NCBI RefSeq assembly: GCF_034479515.1
Contig: NZ_CP140152.1
Coordinates: 2,666,001 to 2,730,000, forward strand
From: Duganella zoogloeoides
GTDB taxonomy: Bacteria > Pseudomonadota > Gammaproteobacteria > Burkholderiales > Burkholderiaceae_D
Direction of reading: 5' to 3'
Length of the DNA stretch: 64,000 bases
The notes under the pieces were generated by a model. It did not search any database. It had not been told where the DNA came from and saw only the letters and a program-made list of their open reading frames with translations. A program made the translations under genes and the position numbers. This document shows, in pieces, positions 39,397 to 51,124 of the stretch (positions within the stretch are counted from its first letter, which is position 1; every line of letters begins with the position of its first letter).

Positions 39397-40563
39397 ATGA
39401 ACAAGCAACTGAAATTCGTCATCGCCCCCGATTCGTTCAAGGAAAGCTTGAGCGCGATGGCGATTGCCAATGAAATCGAAGCGGGGTTCCGCGAAATCTT
39501 CCCGGACGCCCTTTACGTCAAGGTGCCGGTGGCCGACGGTGGCGAAGGCACGGTGCAAGCCATGATCGACGCCAGCGGCGGCCGCCGCGTGGACCTGTCG
39601 GTGCGCGGTCCGCTGGGCGAGCCGGTCGATGCCTTCTACGGCATCATGGGCGACGGTCAGACGGCAGTGATCGAGATGGCTGCCGCCAGCGGCCTGGAAC
39701 TGGTCCCGCCCAACCGCCGCGATCCGCTGCACACCACCAGCTATGGCACGGGCGAGCTGATTCGTGACGCGCTGGACGCCGGCGCGCGCCGCTTCGTGCT
39801 CGGCATCGGCGGCAGCGCCACCAACGACGGCGGCGCCGGCATGGTGCAGGCGCTCGGTGGCCGCCTGCTCGACGCCGCCGGGCGCGACCTGGCGCCGGGC
39901 GGCGGCGCGCTCGACGCGCTGGCCCGGATCGACCTGTCCGGGCTCGATGCCCGCATCAAGGACTGCGTGTTCGACGTGGCGTGCGACGTCAGCAACCCGC
40001 TGGTGGGGCCGCAGGGCGCTTCCCACATCTTCGGCCCGCAAAAAGGCGCTACACCAGCCATGGTGGCGCTGCTCGATACCAATCTGCGCCACTATGCGGC
40101 CGTGATCGCCCGCGACCTCGACCGCAACTTGGCCGACGTGGCCGATCTGCCCGGCGCGGGCGCGGGCGGCGGCATCGGTGCGGCCATGCTGGTTTTCCTG
40201 GGCGGCAGCTTGCGCCCGGGCAGCGAGATCGTGACCGACGCGGTGGGCCTGGATGCCGCCGTGGCGGACGCCGACCTGGTGCTGACCGGGGAAGGGCGCA
40301 TCGACAGCCAGACCATCCACGGCAAAACCCCGATTGGCGTGGCGCGCGTGGCCAAGCGCCACGGCAAGCCGGTGATCGGCATCGCCGGCAGCCTGGAACC
40401 GGGCGCGGGCGTGATTCACGGCCATGGCATCGACGCCGTGTTCAGCGTGGTCAATTGTCCGTGCACGCTGGAGCGGGCGCTGGCGGACGCCGCCTACAAT
40501 GTGCGCACCTCGGCGCGCAACATCGCTGCAGTGTTGCGCCTGGGAACACAATTAGGGAGCTAA
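39397..40563 (+). CDS. garK: Glycerate 2-kinase (GarK/GlxK family)
   Basis: Phosphorylates D-glycerate to 2-phosphoglycerate, the last step of glucarate/galactarate breakdown. The 388 residues carry the family signatures VIAPDSFKESLSA near the start, VPVADGGEGT, GIGGSATNDGGAGM and LTGEGRIDSQTIHGKTP. It follows the permease by five bases in one operon. The upstream enzymes (dehydratase, aldolase, GarR) are not in the window. Confidence 0.94.
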   Translation: MNKQLKFVIAPDSFKESLSAMAIANEIEAGFREIFPDALYVKVPVADGGEGTVQAMIDASGGRRVDLSVRGPLGEPVDAFYGIMGDGQTAVIEMAAASGLELVPPNRRDPLHTTSYGTGELIRDALDAGARRFVLGIGGSATNDGGAGMVQALGGRLLDAAGRDLAPGGGALDALARIDLSGLDARIKDCVFDVACDVSNPLVGPQGASHIFGPQKGATPAMVALLDTNLRHYAAVIARDLDRNLADVADLPGAGAGGGIGAAMLVFLGGSLRPGSEIVTDAVGLDAAVADADLVLTGEGRIDSQTIHGKTPIGVARVAKRHGKPVIGIAGSLEPGAGVIHGHGIDAVFSVVNCPCTLERALADAAYNVRTSARNIAAVLRLGTQLGS

Positions 40564-40629
40564 CTCCAGTCTGTGCTAAAGTCATTTCCTGCGGCTATGC
40601 ATGTACGCACGCCCGCAGGAAGGATTTTC

Positions 40630-43287
<2,658 letters not shown>

Positions 43288-43288
43288 C

Positions 43289-43315
43289 CAAAAGCGCGCC
43301 TGCCATGCGCTTTTG
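43289..43315 (+). terminator. Terminator-like hairpin after the hybrid kinase
   Basis: CAAAAGCGC (43289-43297) pairs perfectly with GCGCTTTTG (43307-43315) with a nine-base loop. The T-run is part of the stem, so efficiency is uncertain. Confidence 0.65.
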
Positions 43316-43392
43316 TCATAGCGCGAATTCTTCCATAGCTTATCTGTTTTAGTTCGTTTTATATCGCAAGCGAGACGAATATAGTGCGGATT

Positions 43393-43902
43393 ATGACTTC
43401 CGTATCTATAGACTCCGCCCGCGCGCAGCTCCTCGGCAGCGAATTTCGCCGCAGTTATGGCTGGCTTACCGGCGCCATGCAGCGCCTGGTGGGCTCGCGC
43501 CACGATGCCGAAGACCTGGCTGCATCGGCCTTCACAGAACTGGCGCTGGTTGACGACATCGCCGTGGTGCGCCAGCCGCGCGCACTGCTGACCACCATCG
43601 GCCGCCGCCTGACGTGGGAATTCTGGCGCCGCCGCGACCTCGAGCGCGATTACCTGGCCCAACTGGCGCTAACGCCCGGCCATTGGCATGCTTCACCCGA
43701 AGATGTTTGCATGGCGGTCGAGGAACTGGTGCGCATCGACGCCGCGCTGGCCGGCTTGAGCGCCCGCGCGCGCGAAGCCTTCATCCTCAGCCAGTACGAA
43801 GAACTCGGTTATGCCGAGATCGCGGCGCGGCTCGGGGTTTCCGTGAGCATGGTCCGCAAATACATCGCGCAAGCCTTGCTGGCCTGCTGCGGCAACGCAT
43901 GA
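43393..43902 (+). CDS. ECF sigma factor, FecI type
   Basis: Extracytoplasmic-function sigma factor of 169 residues from the ATG at 43393 (a GTG at 43384 is also in frame). Region 2 covers GWLTGAMQRLVGSRHDAEDLAASAF and region 4 covers LSARAREAFILSQYEELGYAEIAARLGVSVSMVRKYI. The next two genes encode a FecR-like protein, overlapping by four bases, and a TonB receptor with an STN domain. This is the classical cell-surface signalling trio, so it probably transcribes the receptor gene. Confidence 0.93.
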   Translation: MTSVSIDSARAQLLGSEFRRSYGWLTGAMQRLVGSRHDAEDLAASAFTELALVDDIAVVRQPRALLTTIGRRLTWEFWRRRDLERDYLAQLALTPGHWHASPEDVCMAVEELVRIDAALAGLSARAREAFILSQYEELGYAEIAARLGVSVSMVRKYIAQALLACCGNA

Positions 43903-44888
43903 GCACTGACGCCACCGGCCTGGCCTGGCGCCAGGCCGTGGAATGGGAGGCACGCCTGCGCGACGGGCAGGCCGCCGCTGATGCTGGTATCGATAACGAT
44001 GGGCTGCGCGACTTCGCCCGCTGGTATGCCGCCAGCGCATCGCATGCGCAGGCTTGGGACGCCTTGCAGGAGCGCCTGGCGCGCCTGGGCGGCCGCACCG
44101 GTGCGACGTTGTCCGGCGGTGGCCCTGATGCGGCCATGGCGGCGGCCTTGCGCGCGCCTTCCGATGAACGCCGTAGCGCACTGCGCGCCGCCTTCGGCCT
44201 GTTGGTGGTGGGCGTGGGCGCCTGGGGCGCGCGCGCCGGCTATCACCAACTGGGGCTGGACGCCGACTGGCGCGGCGCCGTCGGCCAGCGCGGCCGCGCC
44301 ACGCTGGCCGACGGCACGGCGATGGCCTACGACGCCAACAGCCGTATTTATCTACAAAGCGGGACCGGTGCTGCCGGCACGGCAAGCCTGCACCTGCAGC
44401 GTGGCCAGTTGCTGTTGACGCCTGGTGCTTTGGGCGCCAGGGCACCATTGACCGTGGCCACCGCGCACGGCGTGGTGCAGGCCGACGGCGCCGAGTTCAC
44501 GGTGGGCCGCCTGCGCGCGCGCAGCGTGGTGGCCGTGCGTTCCGGCAGCGCCATGCTGCGTCCCGATGGGCATGCCGCGCTGCGGCTGCAAGCCGGCCAG
44601 GCCTGCTACTTCAACCGCGATGGCGCCCGCGCCAGCGACCTGTCGTTCGCTGCCGTCAGCGGCTGGACGCGCGGCGTGCACGTGGCCGACCGCGCACCGC
44701 TGGCCGAGCTGCTGGACGTGTTCGGCCGCTACCGGCCCGGCATGCTGCGCGCCAGCGACAGTGCGGCCGCACGGCTGGTGAGCGGGGTCTTCCGCCTGCA
44801 CGATATCGACGCCGCCTTGCGGCAATTGGCGGAGGCTTTGCCGGTGACCGTCACGCGGTATGGCCGCTATTTGACGGTGCTGCGCTGA
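43899..44888 (+). CDS. FecR-type anti-sigma / sigma regulator
   Basis: Inner-membrane signal relay of 329 residues that holds the sigma factor and receives the signal from the receptor's STN domain. The N-terminus has the FecR_N DUF4880-like helix (AWRQAVEWEARLRDG, FARWYAASASHAQAWDAL). One membrane helix is at about 100-120 (AAFGLLVVGVGAWGA). The periplasmic FecR domain is RGRATLADGTAMAYDANSRI to ATAHGVVQADGAEFTV, and a C-terminal STN-like piece is present (LAELLDVFGRYRPGML). The ATG overlaps the sigma stop. Confidence 0.9.
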   Translation: MSTDATGLAWRQAVEWEARLRDGQAAADAGIDNDGLRDFARWYAASASHAQAWDALQERLARLGGRTGATLSGGGPDAAMAAALRAPSDERRSALRAAFGLLVVGVGAWGARAGYHQLGLDADWRGAVGQRGRATLADGTAMAYDANSRIYLQSGTGAAGTASLHLQRGQLLLTPGALGARAPLTVATAHGVVQADGAEFTVGRLRARSVVAVRSGSAMLRPDGHAALRLQAGQACYFNRDGARASDLSFAAVSGWTRGVHVADRAPLAELLDVFGRYRPGMLRASDSAAARLVSGVFRLHDIDAALRQLAEALPVTVTRYGRYLTVLR

Positions 44889-44921
44889 CCGGGTCGCGCT
44901 GACCGGGGCACGCTGCCCCCC

Positions 44922-44935
44922 GAAAAATTATTTTC
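44922..44935. promoter_or_regulatory. AT palindrome upstream of the TonB receptor
   Basis: GAAAA-ATTA-TTTTC is a 14-base inverted repeat in an otherwise GC-rich 130-base gap before the receptor. It could be an operator or part of the -35 region of a FecI-type promoter. No matching -10 could be assigned. Confidence 0.35.
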
Positions 44936-45018
44936 AACCGGCGCTGACGCTTTTGCATTCTCGTTGCACATGGGTTTGAAGCGTCTCAGCGGAGGCGCAC
45001 TACACTGTGAGGCAGCTC

Positions 45019-47619
45019 GTGAACAAGACTTACCAACTGGCCCTGCTGGCCATTCCAGCAGCGATACAATTGCTGGTGGCGCCGGCCGCGCTGGCGCAGG
45101 AACAAGCCAGGCAAACCTACCAGCTGGCCGGCGCGCCGCTCGACAAGACCCTGCTGCGCATCGCCGCCGACAGCGGCGTGGCGCTGGCCTACGATCCGCG
45201 CTTGCTGGAAACGGTGCGTTCAGCGCCCGTCAACGGCACCTACAGCGCGACCGAAGCGATCCGGCGCGCGCTGGAAGGCACCGGTTTCGAACTGGGCGCC
45301 AGCGGCGGCACCCTGACCATCCGCCGCGCGGCGCCGCCGCCGGCCACCGTGCCGCCGGTCAAAGTCCTGATGGCGCCGGTGGCCTTGCGCGCGCCGGCGC
45401 ACGCCGAGTCGGCGCCGGCTGCAGCGGTTGCGCCGCCGCCCGGCGGCGAGGTGCTGGCCCGGGTGACGGTGAGCGGCAGCCGGGTGGGCCGCTTCGATGA
45501 AACCACCGACGATCCTCAGCGGGCGCCCACGTCGTCGTACCGCGTCACCGGCGACCAGATCGAAGAGCAGAACCTGACCACGCTGGAAGACTTGCAGCAG
45601 CTGGTGCCCGGCCTGGTGATCCAGAGCACCGATCCGTCGGACACCCAGATCACCATCCGCGGCGTGGGCGACGGCGGCGGCCAGGCCAGCGGCGACGCCA
45701 ATATCGGCATGCCGAGCAGCGTGGCGATTTACGTCGATAATGTGTACCTGGCCCGCGCCGGCATGCTCGGTAACGGCCTTGGTGACATCGCCTACGCCGA
45801 GGTGCTCAGTGGCGCGCAAGGCACGGCGTTCGGCGCCAACGCCACCGGCGGCGTCTTGAATATTCACACGCGCGCGCCGTCGGCCACACCGGAGGCATCG
45901 ACGTCGTTCTCGGTTGGCCAGAACGGCTACCGGCGTTTTCGCGCCATGCTGTCCGGCCCCCTGTCTGAGCACTGGTCCGGCCGCCTCAATACCATTTATA
46001 GCAACAACGACGGCCCGGTCACCAACCTCCGCAACGGCCACAAGCTCGGTGGCGGTTCGAGTTCCGGCCTGCGCGCGCAAGCGCTGTACACGCAGGGCGA
46101 TGCGTTCAGCCTGCGCCTGTCGGCCGACTACAGCATCAGCAACAGCGCGCCCACACCGGTGCTGCTGGCCACCAATGTGTTCAGCGGCACGGACGGCTAT
46201 GTCACCCGTTCGCGACTGATTGGCAACAACATCGTGTTCGGTCCCAATGTCGATCTCGACGACGAGAACAGCATCCATGTGAAGCAGGGCGGCTTGTCGG
46301 CAGTGGCGCAGTGGAAGTTCGGTAATGGCTACAAGCTGCGCTCGGTGTCGTCGGTGCGCTCGTTCCGGTCCGCGCCGAACATGGCCGACGGTTTCAGCGT
46401 CAACATCTACAACAACACCGGCACCGCCGTGCGCGACCGCACCTGGTCGCAGGAATTCCGTCTCGATTCGCCGGTGGGCGAGCGCTTCGACTACGCGCTG
46501 GGCTTGACGCACCTGGGCCAGAACATGGACACCGTGGCCCACACCCGTTATGGCCCCGGCCCGCTGCCCGGCATTTACCTGGCCTCCGCCACGTACAACA
46601 ATCTCGACGTGATCCGTCTCGGTACGCTGCGCGACCGCATGGTATCGCCGTACGCGCAAGGCACCTGGCACATCGCCCCGGACTGGGACCTGACCGGCGG
46701 CGTGCGCGTGAACTACCAGGAGAAGGGCGGCCAGTTCGTGCGCTACAACCGGGTGGCGTTCAATTCCGGCTACCTGAAGGAGTACCACACGCTGCCATCT
46801 GGCACGCTGGTGCTCAGGCATACATTGAATGACGACTGGAGCAGCTACCTGGCCGCGTCGTACGGCGAAAAATCGGGCGGCCTGAATATCTCGGCCGGCG
46901 CGGCGCGCCAGGCGGGGTTGGACTCGCTGTACGTCAAGCCCGAGAAAACCCGGACCGTGGAACTGGGCGTGAAGGGCGCGCTATGGAACGACAAGGTGTC
47001 GCTCAAGGCCGACATCTTCCAGACCGAGATCAGCGATTTCCAGACCCAGGGCTACAACCCGGACGACCAGCAAACCTACCTGATGAACGCCGGTACCTTC
47101 CGCTCGCGCGGCTTTGAAGTCACCGTGCGCACCGCGTTCACCCGCAACTTCACGATCGATCTGGCCGGCGTGTATAACGACGCCCGCTACACCGATTACC
47201 GCAACGCGCGCTGCGCGCCCGAGGTGACGCTGTCGCCACGTCCGCCGGCATCGTGCGACCTGACCGGCGCACGCGTGTTCAACGCACCGAAGGTGACCTG
47301 GAACGCCAATGCGCGCTACGGCTGGCGCACCGAAGGCGGCCTTGATAATTTCGTTAGCGCCCGCTATGCCTATCGCGGCGACATGTTCGGCACCGTCGAT
47401 AACTCGGCGCTCACTCGGGTGAGTAGTTATGGCCTGGCCTCGTTTTCGGCCGGCACCGGTGGTAAGCTGGAACGGGGAGACTGGAGCGCATCGCTCTGGA
47501 TTAACAATGCCTTCGACAAGCGGTACTACCGGCGCGTAGGCGCCGGCGACTACGGCACGGTCTGGGGCTGGCTGGGTGAAGCGCGCACGGTTGGCGCGAC
47601 ACTGACATACAAATACTAG
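45019..47619 (+). CDS. TonB-dependent receptor with N-terminal STN signalling domain
   Basis: Outer-membrane active transporter of 866 residues from the GTG at 45019 with GAGG six bases upstream (a GTG at 45007 is an alternative). A signal peptide ends at ALAQ. The STN domain (YQLAGAPLDKTLLRIAADSG to FELGASGGTLTIRR) contacts FecR. A Pro/Ala linker of about 50 residues follows, then a TonB-box-like VTVSGSRVGR, the plug (LEDLQQLVPGLVIQS, YVDNVYLAR, GAQGTAFGANATGGVLNI) and the barrel ending in YKY. Given the downstream lyase-like gene, a glycan fragment is a likelier substrate than a siderophore; this is inference. Confidence 0.92.
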   Translation: MNKTYQLALLAIPAAIQLLVAPAALAQEQARQTYQLAGAPLDKTLLRIAADSGVALAYDPRLLETVRSAPVNGTYSATEAIRRALEGTGFELGASGGTLTIRRAAPPPATVPPVKVLMAPVALRAPAHAESAPAAAVAPPPGGEVLARVTVSGSRVGRFDETTDDPQRAPTSSYRVTGDQIEEQNLTTLEDLQQLVPGLVIQSTDPSDTQITIRGVGDGGGQASGDANIGMPSSVAIYVDNVYLARAGMLGNGLGDIAYAEVLSGAQGTAFGANATGGVLNIHTRAPSATPEASTSFSVGQNGYRRFRAMLSGPLSEHWSGRLNTIYSNNDGPVTNLRNGHKLGGGSSSGLRAQALYTQGDAFSLRLSADYSISNSAPTPVLLATNVFSGTDGYVTRSRLIGNNIVFGPNVDLDDENSIHVKQGGLSAVAQWKFGNGYKLRSVSSVRSFRSAPNMADGFSVNIYNNTGTAVRDRTWSQEFRLDSPVGERFDYALGLTHLGQNMDTVAHTRYGPGPLPGIYLASATYNNLDVIRLGTLRDRMVSPYAQGTWHIAPDWDLTGGVRVNYQEKGGQFVRYNRVAFNSGYLKEYHTLPSGTLVLRHTLNDDWSSYLAASYGEKSGGLNISAGAARQAGLDSLYVKPEKTRTVELGVKGALWNDKVSLKADIFQTEISDFQTQGYNPDDQQTYLMNAGTFRSRGFEVTVRTAFTRNFTIDLAGVYNDARYTDYRNARCAPEVTLSPRPPASCDLTGARVFNAPKVTWNANARYGWRTEGGLDNFVSARYAYRGDMFGTVDNSALTRVSSYGLASFSAGTGGKLERGDWSASLWINNAFDKRYYRRVGAGDYGTVWGWLGEARTVGATLTYKY

Positions 47620-47644
47620 GTAAACAGTTACGGAGCAGGCAGGC

Positions 47645-50600
47645 ATGAGTGCATCATTCGAGCGTCGTCAATTCATCAAACTGGCATCGTTGCTGACCGG
47701 GGGCGCCGCGGCGCTCACCCAGGCATCGAACGTTGTCGCCGCCACCGCGCCGGCCACGGTCGATCGCGCCGGCCGCGCCGGGCCGCCGCAACTGGGCGAA
47801 ACCCCGTTGCAGTGGCTCGAAGGCCAGCCCGCCAGCTTTGGTGGCGCCACCTGGGGCGTGCCATGGCCGCAAGGCCGCATTCCGCGCGACGCCGGTTTCG
47901 AATTGCGCAGCGCCGGTGGCGCTGTGCAGCCGGTGCAATCGTGGCCGCTGGCCTATTGGCCGGACGGCTCGCTCAAATGGTCGGCGCATGCGCTGCCGCC
48001 GGACGCCAAAGGCGGCCTGCCGCAAGCGGGCTACAGCCTGCATCCGCTGGTCGGCGACGCCGCCAAAGCGGTCAAGCCCGGCGCGCCGCTGGCCAAGGAG
48101 AGTGCCGGTGCGATCGAGATCGATACCGGCGTGCTGCAATGCTCGCTGCCACGTTCGGGCGCGGTGCTGGTCACGGCCATGAAACGCAACGGCAAGCAGC
48201 TGCTGCGCGACGGCCGCTTGGTGCTGCTGGTCGATGGCGCGCTCGATGACGAGACCCGGGGCGCCAGCCGCCGCGCCTATGACGGCGCCATCGACAAGGT
48301 GACGCTCGAGCAGAACGGCGCGCAGCGCGTGGTGGTGCGCATCGACGGCAGCCATCGCCATGCGGACGGCGCCACCTTGCTGCCGTTCGTGGTGCGCCTG
48401 TATTTTTATAAAAATTCCGACGCGGTGCGGCTGGTGCACACGTTGGTGTACGACGCCGATCCGGCCAAGTCCTACATCCGTGGCGTGGGCCTGCGTTTCG
48501 GCGTGCCGCTCACCAGCGAATTGTATGATCGCCATGTGCGTTTCGTGGGCGACAATGGCGGCGTGTTTGCCGAAGCCGTCAAAGGGCTGACCGGCTTGCG
48601 CCGCGACTCGGGCGCCGCCGTCTATGATGCGCAGCTCAATGGCCGCGCGGTGCCGCTGGCGCAAATGGGCCCGCAGGTTAAAAAGGGTCTGCAATACATT
48701 CCGGCGTTCGGTAGCTACTCGCTGTTGCAATCGCACTCGGACGGTTTCTCGATCAGCAAGCGCACCAGCGCGGGACACGGCTGGATACACGCGGCCAGCG
48801 GCGCGCGTGCTTCCGGCACCGCGTACGTCGGCGCGCCTGATGGCGGCGTGGCTTTCGGCGTGCGTAATTTCTGGCAAAGCTATCCGGGCCAGCTCGACAT
48901 CCAGGGCGCCGAGACCGCGCAGGCGACCGTGACCATGTGGCTGTGGGCGCCCAACGCGCCGGCCATGGACCTGCGCTTCTACCATGACGGCATGGGCGAA
49001 GATACCCACGAGAAGCAGCGCGACGCGCTCGACATCACCTACGAGGATTACGAACAGGGCTTTGGTACGCCGCTGGGCGTGGCCCGCACCAGCGAACTGC
49101 AATGGCAGCTGCTGGCAGCCACGCCGTCGAACGAGGACCTGGTGTCGATCAGCCGCCGCATCCAGTCGCCACCGCTGCTGGTTGCCAGTTCCGAACGGAT
49201 CTACCAGGCGAGCGTGTTCAGCGATTACTGGAGCCCGGCGGTGGCGCAACCGGATGCCGCGCAAGCGAAGCTGGCAAAGCAGCTGGCGTGGAGCTTCGAT
49301 TTTTACCGCAACCAGGTCGAGGACCGCAAGTGGTACGGCTTCTGGGACTTCGGCGACGTGATGCACACTTACGACAACCAGCGTCACGTGTGGCGTTACG
49401 ATGTCGGCGGCTATGCCTGGGACAACTCGGAGCTGAGCACCGACATCTGGCTGTGGCACTATTACCTGCACACGGGCCGCGCCGACGTGTTCCGCATGGC
49501 CGAAGCCATGACGCGCCACACCGGTGAAGTCGATGTCCACCATATCGGTCCGTTCGCGCCACTGGGGTCGCGCCACAATGTGCAGCACTGGGGCGACAGC
49601 GCCAAGCAGCTGCGCATCTCCACCGTGATCAACCGCCGCTTCATGTATTACCTGACCGCCGACGAACGCATCGGCGACCTGATGATGGCGCAGACCGATG
49701 CCGTCAACCGCCTGCAAACGGTGATCCCGGGCCGCAAGATCGGCCAGGTGGCGCCCACCGTCGATCCGGAAAACCATGCCAGCGTATCGTTCGGCACCGA
49801 CTGGGGCGCGATTGCCGGCGCGTGGTTTACCGCGTGGGAGCGCAGCGGCCAGCCCGAGATCCGCGACAAGCTGCTGCGGTCGATGGCCAGCATTGCCGCC
49901 CAGCCCGAAGGCTTCCTGGCCGGCGGCGGCACCATGAACCTGCGCACCGGCGCCTTCATCGTCGAGAAGGAGCGCAAGATCAGCGTCTCGCACCTGAGCG
50001 CTGTGTTCGGCCTGCCGGAAATTTGCAGCGAATTGATACGCACCGTACCGCAGCCGGCGTTCCGCGACGCCTGGCTGCGCTACTGCCGCCTGTACAACGC
50101 CACCGAGGCGCAGCAGAAGGCGGAGCTGGGCCAGAGCCTCGGCAAGCTCAACCTGGGCCAGGGCCACGCGCGCCTGCTCGGCTACGCCGCCGTGCAGTGG
50201 CAGGATCCGGCGCTGCTCAAGCGCGCCTGGGCGCAGTTCTACGAGGGCAAGGCGGGGCTGGTGGACAAGGACCTGGTATCGCGCCGCGTCAAACCGCCGC
50301 TGGTATTGCGCGAGATCGAGGAAGCGCCGGCCATCTCCACCAACGCCATCGCCCAGTGGGCATTGGGGGCAATGGGCATGGTGGCGCTCGACGCCATCGG
50401 TCAGACCGTGGTGGCGGACGATTTCCAGCGCTTCGATCCGCGCGCGTGGGCGGTGGAGGCGGAAGCCGGCAAGCCTGAGCAGGCGGCATTCGTGTCGTCG
50501 GGCGCATTGATACTCGATGCCGAACGCGGATTGACGGTATGGCTGCGCAAGCAGCTGATCGGCCACTACGAAATCAGCTTTACCCGCACCGTGCTGGCCG

Positions 50601-51004
50601 AGGGCAAACCGCACGAGCGCCTGTCCGATCTGAACTTCTTCTGGGAGGCGCAACTGGGCAGCGATCCGTTTACTCGCTCCGGCAAGCTGGAAGACTATGA
50701 CAAGGTGCCGATGTTTTACGCCGGCATAGGCGGCAACACCAATACCACCTCGCGCTTCCGCACCTACGACGGCACCGGTGAACGCAAGCTGCTGCAAGAG
50801 TACCTGGCGCCGGAATACCTGTTGAAAGCCAACCAGCCGTACCGCATCCGCATCGTCGCAGACGCCAAGGGCACGCGCCTGTACGTGGACGACCGCGAGT
50901 GGTTCAGCGCCCCGGGCCCGCAGGCGGGCGGCGGCTACTTTGGATTGCGTACCACGCAGTCGCGCCAGAAAGTGGAGAACTTCCAGGTCCGCCGCATCGC
51001 CTGA
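47645..51004 (+). CDS. Tat-exported YetA/PcRGLX-like protein (putative rhamnogalacturonan exolyase) with C-terminal DUF6250-like module
   Basis: Large exported protein of 1119 residues. A twin-arginine signal is at residues 7-12 (RRQFIK) followed by LASLLTGGAAALTQA. The N-terminal two thirds resemble the YetA / Penicillium RGLX group: GVPWPQGRIP, WPDGSLKWSAHALP, VRLVHTLVYDADP, WLWAPNAPAMDLR, FWDFGDVMHTYD, GGYAWDNSE. The last 200 residues (VADDFQRFDPRAWAVEAE to YFGLRTTQSRQKVENFQVRR) look like a separate beta-jelly-roll of the DUF6250 type. The gene follows the receptor by 25 bases, so both probably belong to one polysaccharide-use operon. Assignment rests on remembered motifs and is not verified; catalytic residues were not placed. 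Confidence 0.65.
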   Translation: MSASFERRQFIKLASLLTGGAAALTQASNVVAATAPATVDRAGRAGPPQLGETPLQWLEGQPASFGGATWGVPWPQGRIPRDAGFELRSAGGAVQPVQSWPLAYWPDGSLKWSAHALPPDAKGGLPQAGYSLHPLVGDAAKAVKPGAPLAKESAGAIEIDTGVLQCSLPRSGAVLVTAMKRNGKQLLRDGRLVLLVDGALDDETRGASRRAYDGAIDKVTLEQNGAQRVVVRIDGSHRHADGATLLPFVVRLYFYKNSDAVRLVHTLVYDADPAKSYIRGVGLRFGVPLTSELYDRHVRFVGDNGGVFAEAVKGLTGLRRDSGAAVYDAQLNGRAVPLAQMGPQVKKGLQYIPAFGSYSLLQSHSDGFSISKRTSAGHGWIHAASGARASGTAYVGAPDGGVAFGVRNFWQSYPGQLDIQGAETAQATVTMWLWAPNAPAMDLRFYHDGMGEDTHEKQRDALDITYEDYEQGFGTPLGVARTSELQWQLLAATPSNEDLVSISRRIQSPPLLVASSERIYQASVFSDYWSPAVAQPDAAQAKLAKQLAWSFDFYRNQVEDRKWYGFWDFGDVMHTYDNQRHVWRYDVGGYAWDNSELSTDIWLWHYYLHTGRADVFRMAEAMTRHTGEVDVHHIGPFAPLGSRHNVQHWGDSAKQLRISTVINRRFMYYLTADERIGDLMMAQTDAVNRLQTVIPGRKIGQVAPTVDPENHASVSFGTDWGAIAGAWFTAWERSGQPEIRDKLLRSMASIAAQPEGFLAGGGTMNLRTGAFIVEKERKISVSHLSAVFGLPEICSELIRTVPQPAFRDAWLRYCRLYNATEAQQKAELGQSLGKLNLGQGHARLLGYAAVQWQDPALLKRAWAQFYEGKAGLVDKDLVSRRVKPPLVLREIEEAPAISTNAIAQWALGAMGMVALDAIGQTVVADDFQRFDPRAWAVEAEAGKPEQAAFVSSGALILDAERGLTVWLRKQLIGHYEISFTRTVLAEGKPHERLSDLNFFWEAQLGSDPFTRSGKLEDYDKVPMFYAGIGGNTNTTSRFRTYDGTGERKLLQEYLAPEYLLKANQPYRIRIVADAKGTRLYVDDREWFSAPGPQAGGGYFGLRTTQSRQKVENFQVRRIA

Positions 51005-51016
51005 TTGGCCTCACAC

Positions 51017-51120
51017 AGCTTCGGGGCAGGTGCCGACATTTGGGCAGGAGCTCAGCCATATAGTTGCCGAGCCTGTGTCCGAATGTCGGCACTGACCCCG
51101 AAGCTCTGACCCCGAAGCTC
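51017..51120. repeat. REP-like palindrome with a tandem 14-bp repeat
   Basis: The segment 51017-51040 (begins AGCTTCGGGG, ends GTGCCGACATT) is the reverse complement of 51082-51105 at 21 of 24 positions. The right arm continues with two exact direct copies of TGACCCCGAAGCTC (51093-51106, 51107-51120) and a six-base remnant. It fills the gap between two convergent genes, where it can act as a terminator. The form suggests a repetitive extragenic palindromic element. Confidence 0.75.
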
Positions 51121-51124
51121 GAAG

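Noticed and set aside
47654..50797. 1047-codon minus-strand frame opposite the lyase-like gene
   Set aside because: Shadow frame; the plus strand has a Tat signal and domain motifs.
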